This document shows positions 1-5,933 of a stretch of DNA of 6,023 nt, piece by piece. Position 1 is the stretch's first letter. Each line of letters begins with the position of its first letter. A program made the translations under genes and the position numbers. Source of the stretch: Nitrospirota bacterium (GTDB lineage Bacteria > Nitrospirota_A > Leptospirillia > Leptospirillales > Leptospirillaceae); the NCBI GenBank assembly GCA_021829515.1, contig JAKBPM010000049.1:1-6023 (forward strand), written 5' to 3'. Under the pieces are notes generated by a model. The model had not been told where the DNA came from, made no database searches, and was given only the letters and a program-made list of their open reading frames with translations.

Positions 1-1134
1 TTTATGAAGGGAGCAAAGAACTTCCTGGCAAACAATACTGGAGGCGTCCGAACGCCCGCGCTCCTTTGCCCTTTCCTGCAGGGAAAAGAAGATTTTCCGA
101 TCCATTATCAAAGACTCCAAAAGAGATGAGGCTTCATGAAGATTCGAAAGGGATCTGGCAACTCCCCATGCTTCGAGAACATCCCTATTGTCTTCCTCCT
201 GGCCAGGAATCGGAGCAAAAAGAAGCATTGGCCTACCCATGGCAAGGCATTCAGCCGTAGTCAGTCCGCCTGGCTTGGTCGCGACAAGATCTGCCTTTTC
301 CATAAACTGGCTCATCTTTTTCGTATACCCCCTGACAACAATAGGAAATGGGAAATCCCCTCTCTTTAAAAAGAGCCGTCGAAAAAGGGCACGGTTGCTA
401 CCGGTCACAACCGTGACAGAGACGGGATGCAGGCTTTTGGACAATTCCACTAGAAGTTTTTCAATGGGAGCAACCCCCGCCCCACCGCCCACCACAAGGA
501 GATTCAATAGATTCTCCGGATATCGATCCAAGATCCTGTCCGTAGCCTCTCCATGGAACATGGGGTGAACGGGGATCCCCGACACACAGACCTTCTCACC
601 TTGAACGCCCAACTCGTTTAGTCTGTTGAGCGATTCCCGGGAAGCGACAAAATACCGATCAACCCCAGGTGCAACCCAAAAAGCGTGGGGAATGATATCC
701 GTTACCGAAACAAACAGAAGGGGAGAGAGCTCATTCATCAGATCCTGAGTCAAAAGCTCCATGGGAAGAAAGTGGGTACATAGAATGATATCGGGAGATG
801 CGTCTCTGATGAATTTTGAAAATCCGGAAGAGAATGCCCGTGAAAGCAATGATCGGAGAAAAAAGACAGGAGGAAGAAGAGAAAAGGGTTGATCCGAAAT
901 ACGGTATAAAAACCCAAGGAGCGAAGGAAAATACTTGGCCAGCCAGATATAGCCCCGGGGAACCAGATTCCGGTACAGTGGATTCATCAGGGACAATACA
1001 TCGATCCAAAAAACATCCTCGACTCCCCCTTCGGATCGAAGAGAGGTCACAATCGCTTCGGCCGCCTTTTTATGGCCACTTCCGATAGAGGCATATAATA
1101 CCAGGATTTTTGCCAGACAGACCTCCTTTTCCAC
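1..1134 (-). CDS. MGDG synthase / UgtP-type glycosyltransferase (GT28-like), C-terminus cut by window edge
   Basis: Reading the minus strand from 1134 gives 378 codons with no stop down to base 1, so the gene is intact but its 3' end lies outside the window. Seen: an N-terminal GSGH motif (residues 18-21, within YASIGSGHKKAAEAI), CTHFLP (119-124), VTDIIPHAFW (about 144-153) followed by FVAS, GIPVHPMF (188-195), a glycine-rich VVGGGAGV (about 214-221), and the sugar-nucleotide signature TKPGGLTTAE (286-295) followed by PGQEEDN. Known: this order is typical of monogalactosyl- or monoglucosyldiacylglycerol synthases, with an MGDG_synth N-domain and a GT28 C-domain related to MurG. These membrane-associated enzymes transfer a hexose from a UDP-sugar to diacylglycerol. 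Inferred: membrane glycolipid synthesis; the sugar and acceptor cannot be read from sequence. Family members are near 370-400 residues, so little is missing. Start: GTG at 1134 is the conventional in-frame choice but has no ribosome site; a CTG at 1116 sits 5 nt after AAAGGAGG and may be the real start. The gene is divergent from the MFS gene. Confidence 0.88.
   Translation of the reverse strand, partial: MEKEVCLAKILVLYASIGSGHKKAAEAIVTSLRSEGGVEDVFWIDVLSLMNPLYRNLVPRGYIWLAKYFPSLLGFLYRISDQPFSLLPPVFFLRSLLSRAFSSGFSKFIRDASPDIILCTHFLPMELLTQDLMNELSPLLFVSVTDIIPHAFWVAPGVDRYFVASRESLNRLNELGVQGEKVCVSGIPVHPMFHGEATDRILDRYPENLLNLLVVGGGAGVAPIEKLLVELSKSLHPVSVTVVTGSNRALFRRLFLKRGDFPFPIVVRGYTKKMSQFMEKADLVATKPGGLTTAECLAMGRPMLLFAPIPGQEEDNRDVLEAWGVARSLSNLHEASSLLESLIMDRKIFFSLQERAKERGRSDASSIVCQEVLCSLHK
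1123..1130 (-). promoter_or_regulatory. Strong Shine-Dalgarno inside the annotated glycosyltransferase 5' end
   Basis: The minus strand reads AAAAGGAGG, then TCTGT, then CTG GCA AAA ATC. The near-perfect ribosome site is 5 nt from the in-frame CTG at 1116-1114. Starting there gives a protein beginning (M)AKILVLYASIGSGH, which matches how this family usually begins. If GTG at 1134 were the start, this site would lie inside the coding region and the GTG itself would have no recognisable site. Confidence 0.6.
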
Positions 1135-1161
1135 GGGAACACCAACACTGACCCATCCCTG

Positions 1162-1190
1162 ATCATAAACCTACCCCTACAGGGTAACAG
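1162..1190 (-). promoter_or_regulatory. Possible promoter and short inverted repeat for the glycosyltransferase
   Basis: On the minus strand a TATGAT hexamer (1167-1162) matches the -10 consensus at 5 of 6 bases. The best -35 at 17 bp spacing is CTGTTA (1190-1185), only 3 of 6. A perfect 5-bp inverted repeat, TACCC-CTACA-GGGTA (1172-1186), fills the spacer and touches the -35, as an operator might. Each part alone is weak. Confidence 0.2.
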
Positions 1191-1274
1191 GAGGCTCAAG
1201 AAACGATTAAAAAACAAAATCGGACATTAGAAAAAAACGTCCAGCACTTCTTACAAAAAGGGGAAGGCATTTCA

Positions 1275-1312
1275 TTGTCAATTTTTATGACATGATCATA
1301 AAAATTAGACAA
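1275..1312 (+). promoter_or_regulatory. Long inverted repeat upstream of the MFS gene (operator or RNA hairpin)
   Basis: The arms TTGTC + AATTTTTATGA (1275-1290) and TCATAAAAATT + GACAA (1296-1312) are perfect complements apart from one unpaired A at 1307; the spacer is CATGA. Sixteen paired bases in a region ending 20 bp before the start codon is well beyond a casual match. TTGTCA (1275-1280) could be a -35 with an AT-rich -10 about 17 bp on (1298-1303). In that case the repeat covers the promoter and would be a repressor or activator site. If transcription starts further upstream, it would fold in the leader RNA instead. The sequence does not decide between the two. Confidence 0.55.
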
Positions 1313-1332
1313 TTAAAGGAGTAAAAATTTTT

Positions 1333-2523
1333 ATGGAATTTTCAAAAAAAGAAATCGCTCCCAAAATATGGCCGGGAATTGTCTGGATTCCGCTTTTTGC
1401 CAACGGATTGATGGGAGAGTTTGTATGGCCATTCATCAGCATCATCCTCCAGGGAAATGGACTTCAGGACTCAAGCATTGGACTTGTCCTTGGGTTCGGG
1501 AACCTCCTTCCCCTGATTTTCAGGGTTCCCCTCGGATATGTCCTTGACCGGATTGCTTCCCCATCCCGATTTTTGCTCCTTCTTTTTCTGCTCCCCCTCC
1601 CTCTTCTTCTCATCGCCTTTACATCTGTTCATGATGCCTTTTACGGCGTTGTACTTGCCCTTCTTTTATGGGTTGGGCGACTTCCCTATCTTCCTCTTTC
1701 ATTGGCATTATTTGATCGAAAGGATGCCGCACCCGCCACACGAAAGGCATTGAACTCCTTCGTTCTTGTACAGCATTTCATTCTGGGCATAGTAGGTCTT
1801 TTTGCGGGAGTGGCCCTTTATTTTTTTTCCATCTCTTCGGCCCTTGAAGCCGTTGGAGTTTTGACCCTTCTCCTGAATATTTGGATCGTATCAACCCATA
1901 CGCCAGCACCGGACAGGATCTCCCCCAAAACCCAATCTCCCCGGATCCTTTTCCCTGGCAAAGCCGAGATATGGATGCTGCTGGCCTTTTTCTCCTTTCA
2001 TTTTGTCAATGCCCCCCTTCTTCCTTTTACAGAACTGTTTCTCAGGGGAATCACAAAAAACAGCAGTTTTATCCCATTGGTCTCGGCACTTGCCGAGCTG
2101 ACCATGGTCATCATGTCTTTGGTTTATGCCAGATGGCTTTCAAGACTTCCCATCACCAAAGTGATCCTGGCCGGGTTTCTGGCCCAGCCACTGAGACTTT
2201 TGGCATTGGCCAACGCCCACTCCCCATGGGCCATTCTCGCAATTGCCATTCTCGACGGATGGGGCGCTGGACTGTTTGCCATGACAAGTCTGATCTGGGC
2301 ACGGGAAAGGGTTGGAGAGAATCAGATGTTCAACCAGTTTGTCGGCTATATCGATCTTGCGGTTGTTCTGGGGGGAGTATTGGGAAGCTTTACCGCCGGA
2401 GCGATGATTTCCAAGTGGGGGTTTTCGGGATTTGCAGCAAGGGACATCTGGCCCTCGCTGCTTCCCCCTCTCTTCCTCTTTTTCTATCTGATTTTTGCTC
2501 GAAAAGAGGCCGTTTCACGCTAA
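1333..2523 (+). CDS. Major facilitator superfamily (MFS) transporter
   Basis: A 396-residue, very hydrophobic protein with about 12 membrane segments in two halves, the usual MFS size and layout. Seen: the first helix near residues 14-39; a loop 2-3 motif-A-like stretch, GYVLDRIASPSR (68-79), keeping the G-x3-DR core; a hydrophilic central loop rich in proline and charge (about 187-212); and a second half starting about 213 with GWGAGLFAMTSLIWARER, a typical helix and cytoplasmic-loop boundary. The C-terminus is short, ending in RKEAVSR. Known: such proteins move small solutes or drugs across the inner membrane using the proton gradient. The substrate cannot be inferred here. ATG at 1333 is preceded by AAAGGAG (1315-1321) at a rather long 11-nt spacing, and the 10 bases ending in the ATG repeat one arm of the upstream inverted repeat. 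The gene is divergent from the glycosyltransferase and convergent with the propeller gene, so probably monocistronic. Confidence 0.88.
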   Translation: MEFSKKEIAPKIWPGIVWIPLFANGLMGEFVWPFISIILQGNGLQDSSIGLVLGFGNLLPLIFRVPLGYVLDRIASPSRFLLLLFLLPLPLLLIAFTSVHDAFYGVVLALLLWVGRLPYLPLSLALFDRKDAAPATRKALNSFVLVQHFILGIVGLFAGVALYFFSISSALEAVGVLTLLLNIWIVSTHTPAPDRISPKTQSPRILFPGKAEIWMLLAFFSFHFVNAPLLPFTELFLRGITKNSSFIPLVSALAELTMVIMSLVYARWLSRLPITKVILAGFLAQPLRLLALANAHSPWAILAIAILDGWGAGLFAMTSLIWARERVGENQMFNQFVGYIDLAVVLGGVLGSFTAGAMISKWGFSGFAARDIWPSLLPPLFLFFYLIFARKEAVSR

Positions 2524-2534
2524 AACACTGTCTT
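2524..2534. other. 11-bp gap between convergent genes, no terminator seen
   Basis: The MFS stop (TAA, 2521-2523) and the propeller stop (TAA on the minus strand, 2537-2535) face each other with only 11 bases between. No hairpin with a T-run fits here, so termination in either direction must occur inside the opposing gene or depend on Rho. Confidence 0.7.
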
Positions 2535-4028
2535 TTATGGATTGACAAATTTTCCGACAGGCACAGCGACAATCCAGTCCCAGGTATTCGCCAGATAGGC
2601 TGTTCCCCCGACAATGGTCGGACTGACAATCCCCATGCGACCACCGATTTTCACTGAGCCCGTTTCTTTTCCCGTACGGGGATCAAGCATGTAAAGGATA
2701 TCTTCCCCCGAAATAAACAGTCTGTTTTTATAAAATGTCGGAGCACCCCGGGCAGCCTTGATCCGGCTCCATCTCCAGAGAAGCTTCCCGGTCGCAAGAT
2801 CCAGTGCCTCATAAGCTCCGTTCACCGGAGACCCCACATAAACCGTGTTTTCATGGATCATCGGAACACCTCCCTTAAAAGCAGGCGGCTTGGGACCACG
2901 ACCGAGGGAACGGACCCATAGCGACTTTCCCGTTTTGGCATCAAATGCCTCAACCACAGGATCGAGTGTGGGCTTTCCATGAATCATCGCCGGATTGGTG
3001 ACGGTGTCCATGATGACAATCCCATTGCCGACGGCAGGGCTGACATCGCCCATTCCAGTATTGGCCGCTCCCTTGATCGTCCGGCTCCAGAGGAGCTTCC
3101 CGGTTTTGGCTGAAAGGCTATAGAGCCTCGGTGGAGTCGCCATGGCCAAAAAAAGTTGCCCATGATCGATCGCCGGACTCGACATATTGTCGTTCCCTTT
3201 GAGGTGAGTCGTCCAAAGAGGTCGTCCGGTTCTCCGGTCCAGAGCATGAACAGACCCTGAGCCTGTTGCAAAATACAGAACGTTTCCATCAATGGCGGGT
3301 GTGGGCATCGCCTCACCAACGGACCCTCGATGCCAGATCAAATGGCCATCTGTCCGATCCAAGGCATAGATCCCGTTATAGCTCACATCCATACCCCGAA
3401 CAGCTCGCCCTTTTTTGGCAAACCGGACAACGTTTGCAAAATTGAAACCCACACCTCCCGAAGCGAGATAGACAAAGTGACCCTTGACCAGAGGATTGCC
3501 CATCAGGTGGTTTCCAACCGGGCTCGTTCTCCAGATCAGTTGCCCGGTCCGGGCATTGAGGGCATAAGCGAACATGTCATCGCTTTCTGCGTAAACAACC
3601 CCGTCGACTTCGCTGACTCCAAGTGCGTTCCCGTAAAACTGTGTCTGAACTGCCCCTGCTTCAACCTCACCATAGGTTTTGGCTCCAAAAGCTATTTTCC
3701 TGGAAAGGGGCCATGCACGTGCTTCGGCATAGCGCCAGAAAACTCCCCGATGAAACCATTCGGGGGATTTTTCGGAAATATCAACGGCAGCGTTGTGTTT
3801 TGGGCCCAGATTCATCTGTGTCCAACTTCTGGGACCAAAATGGGTATCCGGACCGACAGGAGCATTCTGGGGATAGTAGACTCGATCAAAAGGCCCCCCT
3901 GGAGCCACAGGAACCGACCATTGTTCGGATTCAGCGCTTGCTTTTCCCGTCGTGGCCGGGACCAAAAGGACTGCAAGGAAAAAAGCTCCCGCGACTTGCA
4001 ATGTTAGGAATTTTTTCAATTCTTTCAT
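2535..4028 (-). CDS. Secreted PQQ-like beta-propeller repeat protein
   Basis: A 497-residue protein exported by Sec: K-rich n-region (MKELKK), hydrophobic core about residues 7-25, and a signal peptidase I site KASA|ES at 32/33. Seven propeller blade motifs of the form A-L-D-x-x-T-G-x-x-x-W follow at about 155-166, 221-232, 261-272, 303-314, 360-371, 406-418 and 446-457, the last degenerate. A closing strand, DWIVAVPVG, lies at 484-492. Known: this is the PQQ_2 / WD40-like quinoprotein repeat, also found in BamB and in proteins that bind no PQQ. There is no CxxCH haem site and no cysteine at all in the mature protein, so the vicinal disulphide of classic methanol or ethanol dehydrogenases is absent. 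Inferred: a periplasmic scaffold, or an enzyme of unknown substrate. Residues 33-130 are rich in aromatics and lack blade motifs. Start: ATG at 4028 has GGAG 6 nt upstream and puts the signal peptide at the N-terminus; extending to 4142 would add 38 unlikely residues. Confidence 0.88.
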   Translation of the reverse strand: MKELKKFLTLQVAGAFFLAVLLVPATTGKASAESEQWSVPVAPGGPFDRVYYPQNAPVGPDTHFGPRSWTQMNLGPKHNAAVDISEKSPEWFHRGVFWRYAEARAWPLSRKIAFGAKTYGEVEAGAVQTQFYGNALGVSEVDGVVYAESDDMFAYALNARTGQLIWRTSPVGNHLMGNPLVKGHFVYLASGGVGFNFANVVRFAKKGRAVRGMDVSYNGIYALDRTDGHLIWHRGSVGEAMPTPAIDGNVLYFATGSGSVHALDRRTGRPLWTTHLKGNDNMSSPAIDHGQLFLAMATPPRLYSLSAKTGKLLWSRTIKGAANTGMGDVSPAVGNGIVIMDTVTNPAMIHGKPTLDPVVEAFDAKTGKSLWVRSLGRGPKPPAFKGGVPMIHENTVYVGSPVNGAYEALDLATGKLLWRWSRIKAARGAPTFYKNRLFISGEDILYMLDPRTGKETGSVKIGGRMGIVSPTIVGGTAYLANTWDWIVAVPVGKFVNP

Positions 4029-4481
4029 CAAACACTCCGATTTAAAAAGATGGACATTCCATAACAACCGTTCTTGACCTTTGATCCGAACGACAGAAAT
4101 AGAGGATATCCTGCAATCATTGAAAAACAATGGAGTCATCAATCATCTTGGAACGTGAAAAAGGTTCACAAAATTCCACCTCTCTGTTTTTCATCGTTTT
4201 GGATTCCAAAACCCTGGCATAACGCTATCAAGTTCATCGGATCTTTCATCAAACCTGATAATGCTGGCTAGCTTCACCGAGACATTTTGAAACAGGCCAA
4301 CCGATAACACCAATCAGAACTCTTCTTTTCAACCCTTGATACGCTCATAATTTGCAGTGCCTGTCTAAACATGAGATACTATAAAAAATAACTTATATGT
4401 TAATAAAAGCATAATCTTATTTTTCTTATGAAACGAGCTTCATCTCACATTCTAATCAATCCTGAATAAATGGAGTTCAAA
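4029..4481. other. Divergent intergenic region, no gene supported
   Basis: About 450 bp separate the propeller gene and the lipoprotein gene. The propeller ribosome site (GGAG, 4035-4038) lies at the left end. The middle has only small dyads: CATTG-A5-CAATG (4118-4132) and GTTTTGG-ATT-CCAAAAC (4196-4212), neither followed by a T-run. From about 4375 to 4440 the sequence becomes very AT-rich, as expected upstream of the lipoprotein. Short open frames here (for example plus-strand 4074-4271) lack ribosome sites and protein-like composition. I see no RNA gene that I can support. Confidence 0.6.
4352..4380 (+). promoter_or_regulatory. Possible sigma70-type promoter for the lipoprotein
   Basis: TTGCAG (4352-4357), a 17-bp spacer and GATACT (4375-4380) match the -35 and -10 consensus at 4 of 6 bases each. 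The AT-rich stretch that follows would open easily. This leaves a leader of about 95 nt before the ATG. Other AT-rich hexamers nearby could serve equally well. Confidence 0.25.
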
Positions 4482-4838
4482 ATGGAAAATCTCAACAAAA
4501 ATAAATTATTGAAGACTTCTATCTCGGCAGGAATCCTGTTCATCAGCATGTCTCTCGGCGCCTGTGCCTCCCTTAGCGGAGACCGTGCAAGTCGTGCCGA
4601 ACACTTTCGCGATCAGGCACAAAAGCTTGAAGCAACAGCCGGCACAAACAGCTCAGACCTGAACCATCTGGATGCATCACAAAAATATACCAAAGCGGCT
4701 GAACTTCGGCTCTCGGCCGGTCGCGAGTATGCCATTATGGGAAACACGGCAAAAGCCAAGGATCAGTACGAGAAGGCTTCAAAAGATTTGGGTAGGGGAT
4801 CAACCGAAAGTTTGAACATTCAAGGGAATGCTCCCTGA
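4482..4838 (+). CDS. Small TPR-like outer-envelope lipoprotein, unknown function
   Basis: A 118-residue protein with a lipoprotein signal: a basic start (MENLNKNKLLK), a hydrophobic core, and the lipobox LGAC with the modified cysteine at residue 28. The mature part of about 90 residues is alanine- and charge-rich and reads as amphipathic helices. One segment, KAAELRLSAGREYAIMGN followed by AKAKDQYEKASKDLG, resembles a tetratricopeptide helix pair. The C-terminus (GSTESLNIQGNAP) looks flexible. Known: signal peptidase II cleaves before such a cysteine and the protein is lipid-anchored in the envelope. The residues after the cysteine are A-S, so no inner-membrane retention aspartate is present, which suggests outer membrane. 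Start: ATG at 4482 has GGAG (4472-4475) 6 nt upstream; the ATG at 4470 overlaps that site and has none of its own. I do not recognise a named family. It is divergent from the propeller gene and stands alone. Confidence 0.8.
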   Translation: MENLNKNKLLKTSISAGILFISMSLGACASLSGDRASRAEHFRDQAQKLEATAGTNSSDLNHLDASQKYTKAAELRLSAGREYAIMGNTAKAKDQYEKASKDLGRGSTESLNIQGNAP

Positions 4839-5203
4839 TTTTATCGAAGTCTTGTTCGTCACCTGAACCATCGAAAAACAGATTCTCCTCTTCCCATCCT
4901 TCAGAAGCGCCAGAGAAGGTTGAGGAAGAGGTTTTATGGACCGGATCAGGAAAACGATCAATCAATCCCACCTTTGACAACCCAAAATTCCAGATTCATC
5001 CGTAGGCAGTTTCGCAATGTATTTGGATGCAGACTCCCAAACCATATGTTCTTAAGCAATCTGGCCTTTGTCCATCTGGAAGGAGCCCAAAACCAACATC
5101 TTTCCCCTATGATTAACCCTATATCGGTCCATCTCCTCAGTTTGAAAAGAACAATAGACAAGCCGTTCGATTATGCTGTTAAAAATAAACATTTCCAAAT
5201 GAT
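4839..5203. other. Region without a supported gene
   Basis: After the lipoprotein there are about 365 bp with short open frames on both strands, none with a good start. On the plus strand a frame opening at 4920 runs into the downstream hairpin and has no ribosome site. On the minus strand a 46-codon frame from 5192 to a TAA at 5054-5052, followed by another 29 open codons to a TGA at 4964-4962, reads somewhat like protein (for example SKYIAKLPTDESGILG) but is interrupted. This may be decayed coding sequence or simply a long 3' spacer. Confidence 0.4.
4887..4935 (+). terminator. Possible terminator after the lipoprotein gene
   Basis: CCTCTTCC (4887-4894) pairs perfectly with GGAAGAGG (4924-4931). 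Inside, CCTTC (4898-4902) pairs with GAAGG (4915-4919) across a 3x4 internal loop. Four Ts follow (4932-4935). It lies 49 bp after the lipoprotein stop. The T-run is short and the loop is 12 nt, so this is weaker than the hairpin at 5204. Confidence 0.4.
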
Positions 5204-5238
5204 AATGCCTCTAGTCTTGTGATTAGAGGCATTTTATT
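5204..5238 (+). terminator. Strong intrinsic terminator hairpin
   Basis: The 13-base arm AATGCCTCTAGTC (5204-5216) pairs with GATTAGAGGCATT (5221-5233), all Watson-Crick except one G-U, around a TTGT tetraloop; TTATT follows. It is read best on the plus strand. On the minus strand it lies about 100 bp past the stop of the phage-like gene and may end that transcript too, although the T-run there is poor. Confidence 0.85.
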
Positions 5239-5341
5239 CTGAGTAAAAAAATCTTCCCCAAGAATACCGGTCGAAATTGACGGGATTCAGGTAAATTTCT
5301 GTAAAAATCCCACCTGTTCAAATTATGGCCCCCCCGCACTT
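5239..5341. other. Short spacer with weak dyad and a C7 run
   Basis: Between the terminator and the phage-like gene's stop lies about 100 bp holding GGGATT...AATCCC (arms 6 bp, far apart) and seven consecutive Cs (5329-5335). No gene is visible. Confidence 0.4.
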
Positions 5342-5889
5342 TTATAGTCCGGATTTCTTCCACATTTCGTCCATTTCTTTGATCTTTTTCTTTCCGACTT
5401 CTGTGATCATGCCATCCGGAAGATCCCTCAAATTGTTTGTGTAGCGGAACATACATTTGCAACCCTCGTCTTCTGTTCCTTTAAATAATTCATCAATGGC
5501 TTTTTCGTCATACAGGTCAATAGAGTCATCTTTTCCGGCTTGTACAAGGCCCTTCTCCCAAGCCCAACTCCCTCTAACCACAAACTTCTTACCATGTCGC
5601 GCTTTATGTCCCGGGACTTGGCAACACATTTCGTCAGCCCACTCTTGATTCTCTGGGCGGACTTTTAAAACCTGTGCATCCCACTTAGCGACCACAGCAT
5701 CCATCTCCTTCCCTTCCTCGATAGCGATTTCTGAAGGGACTCGAAGCAGAGGGTTGTGTTGATAATTTCTTTAACTTTAGGGTTGTCCATGATCGGTGGA
5801 CGGGAGAGGAGTTTAGGGTCTAGGTCTTGGGATGGGGTTTTGTCCGGTACTTTCGATGAAAAGAGTCCCAGGTGATTGAGGATTCCCAT
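5342..5889 (-). pseudogene. Frameshifted phage-like gene (possible head-morphogenesis-type protein)
   Basis: Two overlapping minus-strand frames join into one plausible protein of about 182 residues. The first half starts at ATG 5889 (AAGGGG 6 nt upstream; MGILNHLGLFSSK...) and reads well to about IMDNPKVKEIIN, then becomes doubtful and stops at 5665. The second half is open from 5770, where its upstream stop TAA (5773-5771) lies, to TAA at 5342. It already reads like protein well before its first ATG at 5704 (HNPLLRVPSEIAIEEGKEM). The frames differ by one base (-1) and no X-XXY-YYZ slippery heptamer occurs in the overlap, so a one-base indel is the simplest explanation. The C-half has MCC, H-x4-HGKKF, GCKC and YTNNLRDLPDGMITEVGKK. 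Such Cys/His spacing and ending recall Mu F / SPP1 gp7-like minor head proteins, but this is a resemblance only. If there is no frameshift, the intact part is a 120-residue protein at 5342-5704. It is lower in GC than the genes at left. Confidence 0.5.
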
Positions 5890-5933
5890 TTTGAACCCCT
5901 TAAACCTTATACTCTCACTATTGTCTCTTAATA

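Noticed and set aside
66..568. Three overlapping plus-strand open frames at 66-260, 136-369 and 188-568.
   Set aside because: They are antisense to the continuous glycosyltransferase frame, whose motifs are clear; none has a ribosome site or family features.
731..1088. Open frames on both strands at 731-1009 (minus) and 816-1088 (plus).
   Set aside because: Both are out-of-frame or antisense readings of the glycosyltransferase N-terminal half.
1881..2657. A 258-codon plus-strand frame overlapping the MFS gene.
   Set aside because: It is the +1 shadow of the transporter; the composition (many Arg, Gly, His, Cys, no domain pattern) is not protein-like, while the main frame has clear membrane helices.
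3330..4045. Plus-strand frames of 225 and 140 codons opposite the propeller gene.
   Set aside because: They are antisense to the blade repeats and signal peptide of a well-supported gene.
4196..4212. A 7-bp inverted repeat, GTTTTGG-ATT-CCAAAAC, as a terminator.
   Set aside because: The 3-nt loop is tight, no T-run follows on either strand, and no gene ends nearby.
4021..4254. A 13-base exact direct repeat (TCTTTCATCAAAC at 4021-4033 and 4242-4254), one copy over the propeller start codon.
   Set aside because: A 13-base match is expected by chance with fair probability in 6 kb, and there is no flanking similarity.
4074..4271. A 65-codon plus-strand frame in the intergenic region.
   Set aside because: There is no ribosome site, its composition is unconvincing, and it overlaps the upstream control region of the propeller gene.
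4735..4980. A minus-strand frame overlapping the lipoprotein's 3' end.
   Set aside because: Its C-terminal half is antisense to the lipoprotein and it begins at TTG with no ribosome site.
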